A stretch of DNA of 64,000 bases from CAYRXM01 sp964449465 (GTDB lineage: Bacteria; Chloroflexota; Anaerolineae; JAFGEY01). Position numbers and translations under genes: made by a program. The stretch is from the NCBI GenBank assembly GCA_964449465.1, contig CAYVBK010000025.1, positions 11,879-75,878 of the forward strand. Reading direction: 5' to 3'. Numbering within the stretch: position 1 is the first letter of the stretch; every line of letters starts with the position of its first letter. Of the stretch, positions 1 to 8,672 are shown piece after piece. Below the pieces are notes generated by a model that saw only the letters and a program-made list of their open reading frames with translations, searched no databases and had not been told where the DNA came from.

Positions 1-29
1 GACTTGTGTCGGTCTGCATTGTCATGCAG

Positions 30-524
30 CTATGCCGATCCGCCTGGGCGGCTTTGTTTGCCGGTGCATCCCTGCATCTGCACGCAGAGTATCGTCACAG
101 ATTTTAACGATGCATCTGTCACCAGTTTTTTCTTGACCGGCTCGGGGTCCGGTTCGAGTTGATCGATCATCAGGCACAATGCGGCGCGTTTGGCCTCCGG
201 GTCTTGTACCAGGCTGGCATGTCCCCAAAAATGTACGCTGCGAAATCCATGATCGCATTTGCCGGCGCAGTAGCCCAAATCCTCCAATACCTGGCCCCAT
301 ACCAGCGGATTGGCCTGTATCCAGTCGAGTTTTTTGCCCTGACCGGCGCAGTGCATGTAAAAGCAACGCGTAGCCGCGTCAAAGGCGTAATTCAGGCTGA
401 CCAGGTACGGCTTGTTGTCGTGGCACATGGCCAGGGTGAGGTATTTTTGTCCCTGAATGATGGCCATCAATTCGTTCTCGTCGGTGATGGCTTTTTCCTG
501 CCGGCGCAAATGATAACCGCTCAT
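30..524 (-). CDS. Pyridoxamine 5'-phosphate oxidase-like flavin-binding protein
   Basis: 164 aa. The sequence has the layout of the Pyridox_ox_2/NimA-like split-barrel family. An N-terminal GYHLRRQEKAI segment leads into a strand KYLTLAMCHDNKPYLVSLNY, then YMHCAGQGKKLDWIQANP, which matches the family's typical H-x3-G-x-K-L-D stretch, and a late GHASLVQD strand. Members bind FMN, F420 or haem in the cytoplasm; the substrate cannot be told from sequence. The ATG overlaps the stop of the upstream phosphotransferase-like gene by 4 bases (ATGA), so the two are probably translationally coupled. The C-terminal third is poorly conserved and Lys/Pro-rich. The fold assignment is fairly secure; the specific reaction is unknown. 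Confidence 0.75.
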   Translation of the reverse strand: MSGYHLRRQEKAITDENELMAIIQGQKYLTLAMCHDNKPYLVSLNYAFDAATRCFYMHCAGQGKKLDWIQANPLVWGQVLEDLGYCAGKCDHGFRSVHFWGHASLVQDPEAKRAALCLMIDQLEPDPEPVKKKLVTDASLKSVTILCVQMQGCTGKQSRPGGSA

Positions 525-1336
525 AATGCTCCTTTCAGACCAAAATAGGTGTATAGTCCACGCTCAGCCTGATCTTGCAGCCAGGCCGCCTGTTCGGGGA
601 TGTCCTCGCTCATCCGCCCGGCCGCCACCAACGGCCACCAACGGCGATATTCGTCTTGGCCGCCTGGCCGCAGGCTCAAGTAATGCCTGACATAGGCCCG
701 CCAAAACCAGCCGGCGGCCAGTTTTTCCCCTATGTTGTTGCTGCTCTGCCTGGATCCCTCGATCAAGACCGCCGTTCGCGCCACATCGGCAGGGGGGCTG
801 CCGCATGTGGCGTCTACCCAGTCAATCACGATGGCGCCGGCGTCGGTCATCAACACATTCCAGGGGTGAAAATCGCCATGACACAACTGCTGGCCTGTTG
901 GCATGCCCGCTAATGCGGTCAGCGCGGCCGCCTTGAGTTGTTCGGGAAGGCCTTGTGCTGCCTCGATTTTGTAACGTAGCCGCTCGTGCTGCGAAGGAAT
1001 GTTTTTGACGCCGCGTACGGCGTGAATGGTGACATGCAGTTCGGCCAGTTGGCGCGCCGCCCGTAAAATAGTCCAGGGACGCACCAGCAGCATTTGTCCC
1101 ATCGCCGGCCCCGATAGCTTTTGATATTCCAGACCCAGGCGGCCCTCGATCTCGACCAGCTCGCCCACTTGGGGAACCGGCAGCCCGGCAGCGCAAATGG
1201 CGCGGGCGATCTGCGCCTCATAGTGAACGCTGGACCGAGGGGCCCAGGCATAGAACAATTTGAGCACCTGATGGTCGTTCCAGTCATAGATTTCGGCCGT
1301 GCGCCCTGTGGCCATCGGCGGATGCGATAGGCTCAT
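521..1336 (-). CDS. Aminoglycoside phosphotransferase (APH)-family kinase
   Basis: 271 aa, the usual length for an APH/choline-kinase-fold enzyme. The catalytic loop CHGDFHPWNVLM contains the Brenner-type HGDxHxxN motif, and VIDWVDA supplies the metal-binding Asp in place of DFG. The N-lobe has a GRTAEIYDW-type strand and LKLFY with the likely ATP-binding Lys. A purine-rich GGAGAC stretch precedes the ATG by about 6 bases. It is the first gene of a two-gene unit with the flavin-binding protein, overlapping it by 4 bases. The family phosphorylates small molecules such as aminoglycosides, choline or homoserine; nothing here points to antibiotic resistance specifically. Confidence 0.8.
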   Translation of the reverse strand: MSLSHPPMATGRTAEIYDWNDHQVLKLFYAWAPRSSVHYEAQIARAICAAGLPVPQVGELVEIEGRLGLEYQKLSGPAMGQMLLVRPWTILRAARQLAELHVTIHAVRGVKNIPSQHERLRYKIEAAQGLPEQLKAAALTALAGMPTGQQLCHGDFHPWNVLMTDAGAIVIDWVDATCGSPPADVARTAVLIEGSRQSSNNIGEKLAAGWFWRAYVRHYLSLRPGGQDEYRRWWPLVAAGRMSEDIPEQAAWLQDQAERGLYTYFGLKGAL

Positions 1337-1375
1337 GTCTTGTCTCCGAGCTTTTCAGCAATGGTGGATAGAGTT

Positions 1376-1508
1376 CACTGAAAAAAGGGCTTTATCGCCG
1401 AGACGCTAGGTTCACAGAGAATATAAAGAGCCTTAAAATTTCGTTGACTCTCAATCCTCATCATTCTCCACATTCTCTGCGCCTCTGGTGAAAATAGTCT
1501 TTTTTTCA
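1376..1508 (+). repeat. Dispersed intergenic repeat, copy 1 (left of hsp20-lon)
   Basis: A non-coding element of about 133 bases starting CACTGAAAAAA and ending TTTTTTTCA, so its ends are inverted repeats. Its interior (for example GAGCCTTAAAATTTCG and CTCATCATTCTCC) reappears almost unchanged in reverse complement at 4834-4953. Related but more diverged elements sit at 21262-21368, 26932-27059 and 34369-34484. Confidence 0.75.
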
Positions 1509-1633
1509 AAAGAGACTGGATTGGTTTTGTGGATTATACAGGATACTCTTTGATCCGACAAACGCCCAGAATACCTGGGCAAGGGGCAACGCGCATAATG
1601 GCTGCTTGTCAAAGGAAATTCATCGGCGCACAG

Positions 1634-1662
1634 TTGAGAATTTGGGCCAGTTATGGTACAAT
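1634..1662 (+). promoter_or_regulatory. Sigma-70 type promoter for hsp20-lon
   Basis: TTGAGA (1634-1639), a 17-base spacer, then TACAAT (1657-1662), 63 bases upstream of the hsp20 ATG. The match to the housekeeping consensus is close, and no other good promoter is seen before lon. A housekeeping rather than heat-shock-specific promoter is suggested, since no CIRCE or sigma-32-like box is visible. Confidence 0.65.
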
Positions 1663-1725
1663 AGAGCGATATGGCAGCGTGGCCTGAAACGGTACAGGCA
1701 TATCTAATACGATGAGGTTGGGAAC

Positions 1726-2127
1726 ATGAAAGACACTCAAGATCGTTTGCTCAACAACATGATCTTGACCATGCGCTGGATGGTCGAGCGCGAGCAAAAA
1801 ACCTGGCGGCCGCCTACCGATGTCTATGAAACCGATAGTGCCTTGATCGTCAAGATTGAGGTGGCCGGCATGGATGAACGAGATTTTACCATCTCGCTCT
1901 CAAACCGCAACCTGATCATCACCGGCATCCGGCGCGATCTAGACCCCAAGCTGGCCTATCAACAGCTCGAGATTCCGTATGGACACCTGCGCACGCAGGT
2001 GTTTTTGCCTTATGAAGTGGATCATGAGGCGATCACGGCGGCTTATGAAAAGGGTTTTTTGACGGTTACACTGCCCAAAATCAAGACCTGTGTGGTGCAT
2101 ATCAATCCCGTCTCGACGCCCAACTGA
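1726..2127 (+). CDS. Hsp20/alpha-crystallin family small heat shock protein
   Basis: 133 aa, ATP-independent holdase chaperone of the cytoplasm. The alpha-crystallin domain spans about residues 25-122. It starts VYETDSALIVKIEVAGM and contains the diagnostic late strand AAYEKGFLTVTLPK, matching the family's A-x-x-x-x-G-x-L signature. A short C-terminal tail (VHINPV) may serve as the I-x-I/V oligomerisation motif. GAGG lies 8 bases before the ATG. The next gene, lon, begins 67 bases downstream on the same strand, so a chaperone plus protease operon is likely, with Hsp20 holding unfolded proteins and Lon degrading them. Confidence 0.92.
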   Translation: MKDTQDRLLNNMILTMRWMVEREQKTWRPPTDVYETDSALIVKIEVAGMDERDFTISLSNRNLIITGIRRDLDPKLAYQQLEIPYGHLRTQVFLPYEVDHEAITAAYEKGFLTVTLPKIKTCVVHINPVSTPN

Positions 2128-2194
2128 TCGGCCGTGTTTGGGCGACCGACCGATGTTGATTTGAACAATGACCCCAATTATGGGAGGTTTTAGT

Positions 2195-4744
2195 ATGAGT
2201 ATCTCAGATCTTGTATCTGAGTCTGAACTGTCAGAAATCGAACTGGCTCAAGAGGACGAAGCATCGCTGGTACAGGTTCATACGGATCATGAAGACAGTT
2301 CTGAGCATGAACGTTTTGAGATTCCAGACGAACTGGCTATTTTACCGATACGTGGTATTGTTTTATATCCAATGACCGCTCTACCGTTGACAGTGGGTCA
2401 GCCGCGCTCGGTGCGGCTGGTAGATGATGCCGTGCTGATGGAGCAGCGCGTCATCGGTCTGGTGGCTGCCCATGGCGAAGGTGAAGAAGAACCCGACCCC
2501 AGCCAGATGTATCAGGTCGGTACGGCGGCTATGCTGCATCGCCTGCGCAAGCTACCCGACGGTACCATTGTTCTGTTTGTGCAGGGGATCGAACGTATTC
2601 GCATTGGCGAGTATACGCAAACTGTGCCTTATCTCAAGGCGCGCGTCACGCCGTTGCCCGAAGCATCGCCTCATTCAGCCGAGATCGAGGCGCTCAAGCG
2701 CAGCATCGTAGACCTGTTTCGGCAGCTCGTTTCGCTGACGCCCCACATGCCCGATGAAGCCACCCTGCTGGCGGCCAATGTTGAAGATCCTCGTCAGTTG
2801 GCCTATATTGTTGCCACCTCGCTGCGTATGGATGTCCAGGATGCGCAAGAAATTTTAGAGATGGATGGCGTCAAGGAAAAGCTGCGCCGCCTGATCGTCT
2901 TGTTGCGCCGCGAACTCGAAGTGCTTGAAATCGGGCGCAAAATTCAACAAGAGGCGCAGGGTAGCATGGAAAAGGTGCAGCGCGAGTTCTTTTTGCGCGA
3001 GCAGCTCAAGGCCATCAACAAAGAACTGGGCGTCGAGGATGAGCAGGCGGTCGAAATCGAAGACTATCGCACCCAGATCAAGGTGGCCGGTATGCCCGAA
3101 GAGGCCGAAAAAGAGGCTCTGCGCGAGTTGGGGCGCATGGAAAAAATGCCGGCAGCGGCGGCCGAGTATTCGGTCATCAAGACTTATCTGGATTGGATGG
3201 TCAACCTGCCGTGGAGCCAGCTTACTACCGATGATCTCCAGATCGCTCACGCCCGCCAGGTGTTGGACGAGGATCACTATGGGCTGCAAGACATCAAAAA
3301 GCGCATCCTGGAGTTTCTGGCCGTGCGCAAGCTGCGTCAGGAGCGCAAGGCCGAGCGCGCCGATCATGACGCAGACCCCCAAGACCTGATCCGCCGCGAG
3401 CGCGAGGGGATTATTTTGTGTTTTGTGGGGCCACCGGGCGTGGGCAAAACCTCCCTGGGCCGCTCGATTGCCCGGGCGATGGGGCGCAAGTTTATCCGCC
3501 AAAGCCTGGGCGGCATCCGCGATGAGGCCGAAATTCGCGGGTTTCGCCGCACCTATGTCGGGTCTATGCCAGGGCGGATCATTCAGGCGTTGCGGCGAGC
3601 CGGTAGCCGCAACCCGGTGTTTATGCTAGATGAGATTGACAAGGTCGGTTCGGATTGGCGCAGCGATCCCTCGTCGGCGCTGCTAGAGGTGCTGGACCCG
3701 GAGCAGAATAACGAGTTTCGCGATCACTATCTGGATGTGCCGTTTGATCTGTCGCAGGTGATGTTTATCTGCACGGCCAATCAGTTGGCCACCGTTCCGG
3801 GGCCGCTGCGCGACCGCATGGAGGTTATCGAGTTGGATGGCTATACCGAACAAGAAAAGCTCCAGATCGCTCGCCAATACCTGGTGCCGCGCCAGATCAA
3901 AGAAAACGGCCTGCGGCCGACCGAAATCGCCTTTAGCGATGCCGCCCTGTTGCGCATCATTCGCGAGTATACCTATGAGAGCGGCGTGCGCAATCTGGAG
4001 CGTGAGGTCGGCAGCGTGTGTCGCAAAGTCAGCACCCAAATCGCCGAAAACCTGCCCCCCTCTTCTGAAGACAAGTCACCCGAAATCGCGCCGGTGCAAA
4101 TTGGCACCGCTGAGGTGGTGCAGCATCTGGGCAAGCGCAAACACTTTTTGGAAGAACTGGGCGAGCGGATCAATCGGCCTGGCGTTTCGGTGGGATTGGT
4201 GGTCACGTCGGCCGGCGGCGACATTACCTTTGTCGAAGCGACGCGCATGCCCGGCAAGGGCGGTCTCATCTTGACCGGACAGTTGGGTGATGTGATGAAA
4301 GAGTCGGCGCAGGCGGCCCTGAGCTATATCCGCTCGCAGGCCGATCAGATGGGCATTGACGCCAAATCGTTCGCCGACTATGACATTCACATCCATGTGC
4401 CGGCCGGCGCCGTGCCAAAAGATGGTCCCTCGGCCGGGATCACCATTGCCACCGCGCTGGCCTCGTTGTTGACCGGCCGCTCTATCGCCGACCGGCTGGC
4501 GATGACCGGCGAGATTACCCTGCGCGGCCAGGTGTTGCCGGTGGGGGGAATCAAACAAAAGGTGTTGGCCGCCGCCCGCGCCGGCATTGACACCGTGATT
4601 TTGCCCAAACGCAATCAGCCAGACCTGGACGATCTGCCCGACGAGGTGCGCGAAAAAACTCGCTTTGTCCTGGTGGATCGCATCGAACAGGTTTTTGAAA
4701 CCGCCTTGCTCAACTCGAGCGCGGGTGAGAGCCAGGTACCCTAA
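2195..4744 (+). CDS. lon: ATP-dependent Lon protease (LonA type)
   Basis: 849 aa from the chosen ATG at 2195, which has GGGAGG 7 bases upstream. The in-frame ATG at 2168 would place that ribosome site inside the gene and is rejected. Order of parts: an acidic N-terminal extension (1-45), LAN substrate-binding domain beginning ELAILPIRGIVLYP (about 48-250), coiled-coil linker, AAA+ module with Walker A GPPGVGKT near residue 412 and Walker B FMLDEID, then the protease domain. The catalytic Ser sits in PKDGPSAG (about Ser746), with the Lys of GGIKQK exactly 43 residues later (about Lys789), the spacing known for the Ser-Lys dyad of Lon. It degrades damaged and regulatory proteins as a cytosolic hexamer. 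The Asp/Glu-rich N terminus is longer than in E. coli Lon. Confidence 0.97.
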   Translation: MSISDLVSESELSEIELAQEDEASLVQVHTDHEDSSEHERFEIPDELAILPIRGIVLYPMTALPLTVGQPRSVRLVDDAVLMEQRVIGLVAAHGEGEEEPDPSQMYQVGTAAMLHRLRKLPDGTIVLFVQGIERIRIGEYTQTVPYLKARVTPLPEASPHSAEIEALKRSIVDLFRQLVSLTPHMPDEATLLAANVEDPRQLAYIVATSLRMDVQDAQEILEMDGVKEKLRRLIVLLRRELEVLEIGRKIQQEAQGSMEKVQREFFLREQLKAINKELGVEDEQAVEIEDYRTQIKVAGMPEEAEKEALRELGRMEKMPAAAAEYSVIKTYLDWMVNLPWSQLTTDDLQIAHARQVLDEDHYGLQDIKKRILEFLAVRKLRQERKAERADHDADPQDLIRREREGIILCFVGPPGVGKTSLGRSIARAMGRKFIRQSLGGIRDEAEIRGFRRTYVGSMPGRIIQALRRAGSRNPVFMLDEIDKVGSDWRSDPSSALLEVLDPEQNNEFRDHYLDVPFDLSQVMFICTANQLATVPGPLRDRMEVIELDGYTEQEKLQIARQYLVPRQIKENGLRPTEIAFSDAALLRIIREYTYESGVRNLEREVGSVCRKVSTQIAENLPPSSEDKSPEIAPVQIGTAEVVQHLGKRKHFLEELGERINRPGVSVGLVVTSAGGDITFVEATRMPGKGGLILTGQLGDVMKESAQAALSYIRSQADQMGIDAKSFADYDIHIHVPAGAVPKDGPSAGITIATALASLLTGRSIADRLAMTGEITLRGQVLPVGGIKQKVLAAARAGIDTVILPKRNQPDLDDLPDEVREKTRFVLVDRIEQVFETALLNSSAGESQVP

Positions 4745-4833
4745 TTCAAATTTGCCTTTCAGGAGAGACCGATTCGGAGGTCACACAGGCAGAAAAGGCT
4801 TTGATTCCCGGTCGGTGGTATGGCGAGCATCCA

Positions 4834-4953
4834 TTTTCACTACAGAGGCGCCGAGAACGCGGAGAATGATGAGGATTGACACGAGTCAGCGAAATTTTAA
4901 GGCTCTATACCCTCTGCGAATTCTGTGTCTCGGTGGTAAAATGCTTTTCAGTG
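4834..4953 (-). repeat. Dispersed intergenic repeat, copy 2 (right of hsp20-lon, inverted)
   Basis: The reverse complement of this 120-base stretch aligns with 1376-1508 over most of its length. Shared blocks include GAGCCTTAAAATTTCG, TCAATCCTCATCATTCTCC and GCGCCTCT; a few bases have been inserted or lost. It lies in opposite orientation to copy 1, so the pair brackets hsp20-lon as inverted repeats about 3.4 kb apart. Confidence 0.75.
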
Positions 4954-5041
4954 GACTCTTGAATAGGTCGGAAATGCGGCGTCGTTATGAACGAGCCATT
5001 CATCCGACTTGATTGGACAGCCGCCTGCTGCACGACGATTT

Positions 5042-5068
5042 GAGAGCGTAAAAATCGCTCTCTTTATT
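5042..5068 (+). terminator. Rho-independent terminator-like hairpin
   Basis: GAGAGCG and CGCTCTC form a perfect 7-bp stem around TAAAAAT, followed by TTTATT. It lies about 300 bases after the lon stop and before the PHP gene, so it could end lon read-through transcripts. Confidence 0.6.
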
Positions 5069-5215
5069 CAGACCTGGTTTGTACCAGAAACGCTCTGGTA
5101 CAGCAAGTCTGCGTGATTTCATTTCTTTTCGCCGGCCTCTCGATCAGGGCATCCTGATATTGATCTGTAGATTGATCTATCGATCTATCAGACCGATCCC
5201 AAGAGAGGAATTCGA

Positions 5216-6910
5216 TTGTCTAAAAGAAAAAACAAAACAAGATGGCTGCGTATGGATCTACATTTGCATACGCCGGCCTCGGCCGATTATGAACAGCCTC
5301 AAGCCAGTTACCTGGATATTTTACGCCAGGCATCAGAAAAAGAAATAGATATTCAAGCAATTACCGACCATAACACGGTCGCCGGTTATCGCGCCATCCA
5401 GGAACAGATCAAAAATCTAGAGCTGCTGGAAAGTCTCAATCGGCTGCGCGATGACGAAAAGGAACAGTTGAACGAGTATCGTCGCCTGCTCGACGAGATT
5501 TTGTTGCTGCCCGGCATCGAGTTTACGGCCACATTTGGCTTTCACATTTTGGGGATTTTCCCGCCCGATACTTCGGTGCGCACTCTTGAACATCTCTTGT
5601 TGCAGCTCAAGGTGCCGGCCAACAAGCTGGATCAAGGCGCCACCGATGTGGGTGCCACCACCGACGTATTGACCGCTTATCGGCTGATTGATGAGGCCGG
5701 TGGGTTGGTCATTGCCGCCCATGCCAACACCGCACACGGTGTGGCTATGCAAGGGCTGAGCTTTGGCGGGCAGACGCGCATCGCCTGGACTCAGGACCTG
5801 CATCTGCACGCCCTCGAAGTGACCGACCTGGAAAAGGCGGGCCGCCGCTCGACCGCCTACTTTTACAATGGTTCCAAGCCCGAATATCCGCGCCGGATGC
5901 ATTGCATCCAGGGCACCGATGCCCATCGCCTGATTACCGACCCCGATCATCCAGAGCGGCTGGGCGTAGGTGAGCGCGTCACCGAAATTCGCCTCAAAGA
6001 GACCTCGTTTGAACAGCTCCGCGCTGCCCTGACCGGCAGCGATTTTACCGTTACCCGCCCGGCACAACCGATCACGGCGCCGCCTTTTGATACGATTGCT
6101 CAGGCCCGGCAGACCGGCAATACCATCGTCCAGGCTTTTCACGAGAGTGCGACCCGACGCGGCGGACGCCTGTACGCGATCCTGGCCGACATTGTGGCTT
6201 TTGCCAATACGAACGGCGGCGCGGTCTATATCGGTGCTGGCCCCAACCCCAAAAATCCACCGGTCGGCGTGAGCGATGCCGAGCAGGTGATCCGCCTGAT
6301 CAAGCACGACATAGAAACCAAGATCACTCCGCCGCTCGACCTGCCTATTGATGTGCAAGAGAGCGAAGGAAAACCCATCATCCGCATCCAGGTGCCGCGC
6401 GGCGACAAACCGCCTTATGCCATTGACGGCAACAAGATTTACGTGCGCGATGAGGCCGAGACTGATCTGGCCGTGCGCGATGAAATTGTCGAACTGGTCA
6501 AGCGCACGCTGGCCGGGCAGACGATCACGCCGGTGACGGTGCAGGTCACCGATTCGCAGGCCATCCAGCCTCCGCGTACCGGCGTGGAAATTCTCGAAGC
6601 GGTCGAACACAAGGGAAAACGATATTACACTATGAGCGATCTGCGACAGGGCAACCGGGTACAAAATGTCACCCTGGCCTCCTCGCGGCGTCTGTGGCGT
6701 TATGCCATCACCGAATCGCAAAATACAGGCCATCGCGAAATTCAATGGCAGGGTGAAATCGGCCTGGTGCAGGCCTACAAGCAGAGCGGTCAGCAGCGCT
6801 ACGACCTGGTGCAGCGCCGCCCGGATGGGCGCATCCGCATCTATTACGGAGTGAGCGAAGAAGGGCTGCACGGCGAATGGCGTGCCCTGGCCGGTTTGGA
6901 CGAGGATTGA
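5216..6910 (+). CDS. PHP-domain phosphoesterase fused to an AlbA_2/Schlafen-like domain
   Basis: 564 aa from a TTG start with AGAGAGGAA 6 bases upstream; the ATG at 5252 lacks such a site and would trim the protein just before the metal-binding motif. The PHP domain (about 12-275) shows its metal ligands in order: MDLHLHTPAS, ITDHNT, LPGIEFTATFGFHILGIFP, IAAHANT and GTDAHR. PHP enzymes are metal-dependent phosphoesterases acting on nucleotides or histidinol phosphate. After a linker, residues about 300-425 resemble the AlbA_2 (Schlafen/AAA_4) domain: VAFANTNGGAVYIGAG, PIIRIQVPRGDKPPY and KIYVRDEAET. A C-terminal region of about 100 residues is unassigned. Its stop overlaps the next start by one base (TGATG). 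The domains suggest a nucleic-acid- or nucleotide-directed enzyme; no substrate can be named. Confidence 0.82.
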   Translation: MSKRKNKTRWLRMDLHLHTPASADYEQPQASYLDILRQASEKEIDIQAITDHNTVAGYRAIQEQIKNLELLESLNRLRDDEKEQLNEYRRLLDEILLLPGIEFTATFGFHILGIFPPDTSVRTLEHLLLQLKVPANKLDQGATDVGATTDVLTAYRLIDEAGGLVIAAHANTAHGVAMQGLSFGGQTRIAWTQDLHLHALEVTDLEKAGRRSTAYFYNGSKPEYPRRMHCIQGTDAHRLITDPDHPERLGVGERVTEIRLKETSFEQLRAALTGSDFTVTRPAQPITAPPFDTIAQARQTGNTIVQAFHESATRRGGRLYAILADIVAFANTNGGAVYIGAGPNPKNPPVGVSDAEQVIRLIKHDIETKITPPLDLPIDVQESEGKPIIRIQVPRGDKPPYAIDGNKIYVRDEAETDLAVRDEIVELVKRTLAGQTITPVTVQVTDSQAIQPPRTGVEILEAVEHKGKRYYTMSDLRQGNRVQNVTLASSRRLWRYAITESQNTGHREIQWQGEIGLVQAYKQSGQQRYDLVQRRPDGRIRIYYGVSEEGLHGEWRALAGLDED

Positions 6911-7194
6911 TGGTCATCGGGGTGTGTAAAATCAAGTTGTATCTTCCCACCTCGTTCTCGCTCAAAGACAAGCGCAGCATTATTAAAAGTATCACCAGTC
7001 GCGTCCACAATGAGTTCAATGTCAGCATCGCCGAGGTGGATTTTCACGATGTCTGGCAGACGGCTCTGTTGGGCCTGGCGGCCGTCTCGAACGATGCCGC
7101 GTATGCGCATGGTCTGTTGACTCGTGTTATCGAGTGGATAGAGCGCAATCGGCCCGATGTCCAACTGCTCGACATTGAGATCGAGATGCTCTAA
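6910..7194 (+). CDS. DUF503 family small protein
   Basis: 94 aa starting at the ATG that overlaps the previous stop by one base. The sequence VIGVCKIKLYLPTSFSLKDKRSIIKSI, the following RVHNEFNVSIAEVDFHD and a Leu-rich end are characteristic of the DUF503 family (YlxP-like), often found beside translation or ribosome-assembly genes in other bacteria. Function is unproven. Reading could also begin 11 codons upstream inside the PHP gene, but that extension is absent from the family pattern. Transcription ends right after the stop at the hairpin 7201-7226. Confidence 0.85.
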   Translation: MVIGVCKIKLYLPTSFSLKDKRSIIKSITSRVHNEFNVSIAEVDFHDVWQTALLGLAAVSNDAAYAHGLLTRVIEWIERNRPDVQLLDIEIEML

Positions 7195-7231
7195 AAAAAA
7201 CGGCTTGAGCAAACTTGCTCAAGCCGTTTTT
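7193..7231. terminator. Bidirectional rho-independent terminator
   Basis: An A-run (7193-7200), a perfect 12-bp inverted repeat CGGCTTGAGCAA / TTGCTCAAGCCG (7201-7212 and 7215-7226) with a 2-base loop, then TTTTT (7227-7231). It lies between the convergent DUF503 gene and the minus-strand membrane operon and can serve both. Confidence 0.92.
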
Positions 7232-7232
7232 G

Positions 7233-8672
7233 CTACTGGCTCAGAAATGTAAATCCAGCCAGCATTTGCTCTACAAGATTGAGCCATAGCCGAGGGTACA
7301 AAAACAGAACGGCCATAATTCCCAACGTGAGCAGCCCCCAAATCAACACAATCACATCTTGCAGCACACGCGCCCTGCTTGGGCCGACTGTCGGAGTGAT
7401 GGAATCCGACTGAGGTGGCACGACCAGGCAGGCAGCCAGCCCTATCAGCGCGCCCAGGCTGACGCCAATCCCAGAGAGGATCAGCACCCAGGCCGATGTC
7501 GGGTCGGTTTGCAGCAGTTCGCCGATCAACGGCCAGCGGCCAGCGGCGCCCGGCAAAAGTGGAAAGCCGGCCAGCGACAGCAGCCCCAGCATCAACAGGG
7601 TGATATGCAAGGGGCGGCGGTAAAACAGCCCCCGACAGCGATCTGGCTCATCTTGTTTCTGTGTCTCTTGAAAAACCACCGTCAGGCTGGCGCCGACCAG
7701 GAGCATGCTGAAAGAACGCCACAAGAGCATGTGCGCTGCCCAGTTTGCGCCCTGCGCCGTGCCTTGTCCCAACGCGACCAGCCCGGCGCCCCAATCGGCC
7801 AGAGCGGCATACCCCATCAGGTCGCCCCATCGGCGCTGTCCAATCGCCGCACTGCCGCCGATCACCGCTGCCAGCAGCCCCATCCAGCGCAAGAGGTCAA
7901 ACATCAGAGTGTTTTCCAGCAGCACCGGATAGGCCTCGATCAGGTGAAACAAGATCAATAGCGAGACCGGCGAGCAGGCCGTCAACAGCCATGGCAGAGC
8001 CATCGGCGCGGCGGCAGCTGCCACCGTCACCAGTTGGCTGTGAAAGGGCGGTCCCATCATCAAGATGCCCAGTCCGATCATACTCAAAAAAGAGATGGCT
8101 AGAGTGACCTCGGACGCGTCTTGGTCCAGGTAGTAGGGCAAAATCAGCAGCGGGATCATGGCCAGAGCCGTAAAGACGAGGATGCGCAGCCCGCCAATCG
8201 CCATGCCGGGGCGGCCGCCGGCCAGCACAAGGACAGACAGGTTGGCGGCCATCCACAGAAACAAGAGCCGGTAAATGTTTTGTTGTGCCGTGAGGGACAG
8301 ACACAGCAGGCCAAGAACGGCCATGCCAAATGGATAGAAAAAGCTGCCCTGATCGGCCGGCAAGGCCAGGATAAAGATCAAGCCGGTCAAGATGAACATC
8401 AGAGTCAGCGCGGCCGTGTTGGGCGCATCCAGGGACCATGTTCGTCCCAAAAGATTGAACGAGCGATTCAACAGCAGTACCCGTTCACCCCACAAGAGCG
8501 GCTCCTGGCTCAACAGGCGCGCGCCCAGCCAGCCCAGCCACAGACACCCCGCGGCGACAATGGTTCCACTGATCCAACGCCAGCGGTGAAATAGATAAGC
8601 CAGGCCGGCGCAGGCCATCGCTGCGCCAAAAAAGAACACCACGCCCGGCCATTCCAGCGGCCCGGCGTTCAT
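7233..8672 (-). CDS. Complex I antiporter-like (NuoN/NuoM-type) membrane protein, third gene of operon
   Basis: 479 aa, almost entirely hydrophobic with about 13-14 predicted membrane segments. Its length and layout resemble the proton-translocating NADH-quinone oxidoreductase/Mrp antiporter superfamily; for example, a TM segment LLFLWMAANLSVLVLAG occupies the place of the family's helix with ELxSL. The conserved Glu expected in that helix is not seen. Its ATG overlaps the stop of 8669-9349 by 4 bases. No other complex I subunit genes occur in the window. It could be a divergent antiporter subunit of an unrecognised ion-translocating complex or a non-pumping relative. Confidence 0.6.
   Translation of the reverse strand: MNAGPLEWPGVVFFFGAAMACAGLAYLFHRWRWISGTIVAAGCLWLGWLGARLLSQEPLLWGERVLLLNRSFNLLGRTWSLDAPNTAALTLMFILTGLIFILALPADQGSFFYPFGMAVLGLLCLSLTAQQNIYRLLFLWMAANLSVLVLAGGRPGMAIGGLRILVFTALAMIPLLILPYYLDQDASEVTLAISFLSMIGLGILMMGPPFHSQLVTVAAAAAPMALPWLLTACSPVSLLILFHLIEAYPVLLENTLMFDLLRWMGLLAAVIGGSAAIGQRRWGDLMGYAALADWGAGLVALGQGTAQGANWAAHMLLWRSFSMLLVGASLTVVFQETQKQDEPDRCRGLFYRRPLHITLLMLGLLSLAGFPLLPGAAGRWPLIGELLQTDPTSAWVLILSGIGVSLGALIGLAACLVVPPQSDSITPTVGPSRARVLQDVIVLIWGLLTLGIMAVLFLYPRLWLNLVEQMLAGFTFLSQ

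Larger units (their letters stand above)
1337..1725. other. Intergenic region between divergent genes
   Basis: This 389-base gap separates the minus-strand APH-like gene from the plus-strand hsp20. It contains one copy of the dispersed repeat (1376-1508), a small inverted repeat GCCCAG-N5-CTGGGC near 1564-1580, and a strong promoter for hsp20 (1634-1662). No ORF with coding character was found in it, and no CIRCE-type operator. Confidence 0.7.
4745..5215. other. Intergenic region downstream of lon
   Basis: A 471-base gap holding dispersed-repeat copy 2 (4834-4953) and a hairpin terminator (5042-5068). Further right are a short direct repeat GATCTATC x2 near 5176-5191 and the ribosome site AGAGAGGAA for the next gene. 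Short ORFs read here overlap the repeat and look non-coding. Confidence 0.65.

Noticed and set aside
1509..1725. CIRCE or sigma-32 control of hsp20
   Set aside because: No TTAGCACTC-N9-GAGTGCTAA or heat-shock -35/-10 pattern is present; a sigma-70 type promoter explains the start.
5176..5191. GATCTATC direct repeat before the PHP gene
   Set aside because: Only two copies and not a true palindrome; too little to call an operator.
5417..6871. Long minus-strand open frame (484 codons) opposite the PHP gene
   Set aside because: It is the reverse of a well-supported gene with recognised motifs; GC-rich codon bias keeps the opposite strand open. No family-like sequence is seen in it.
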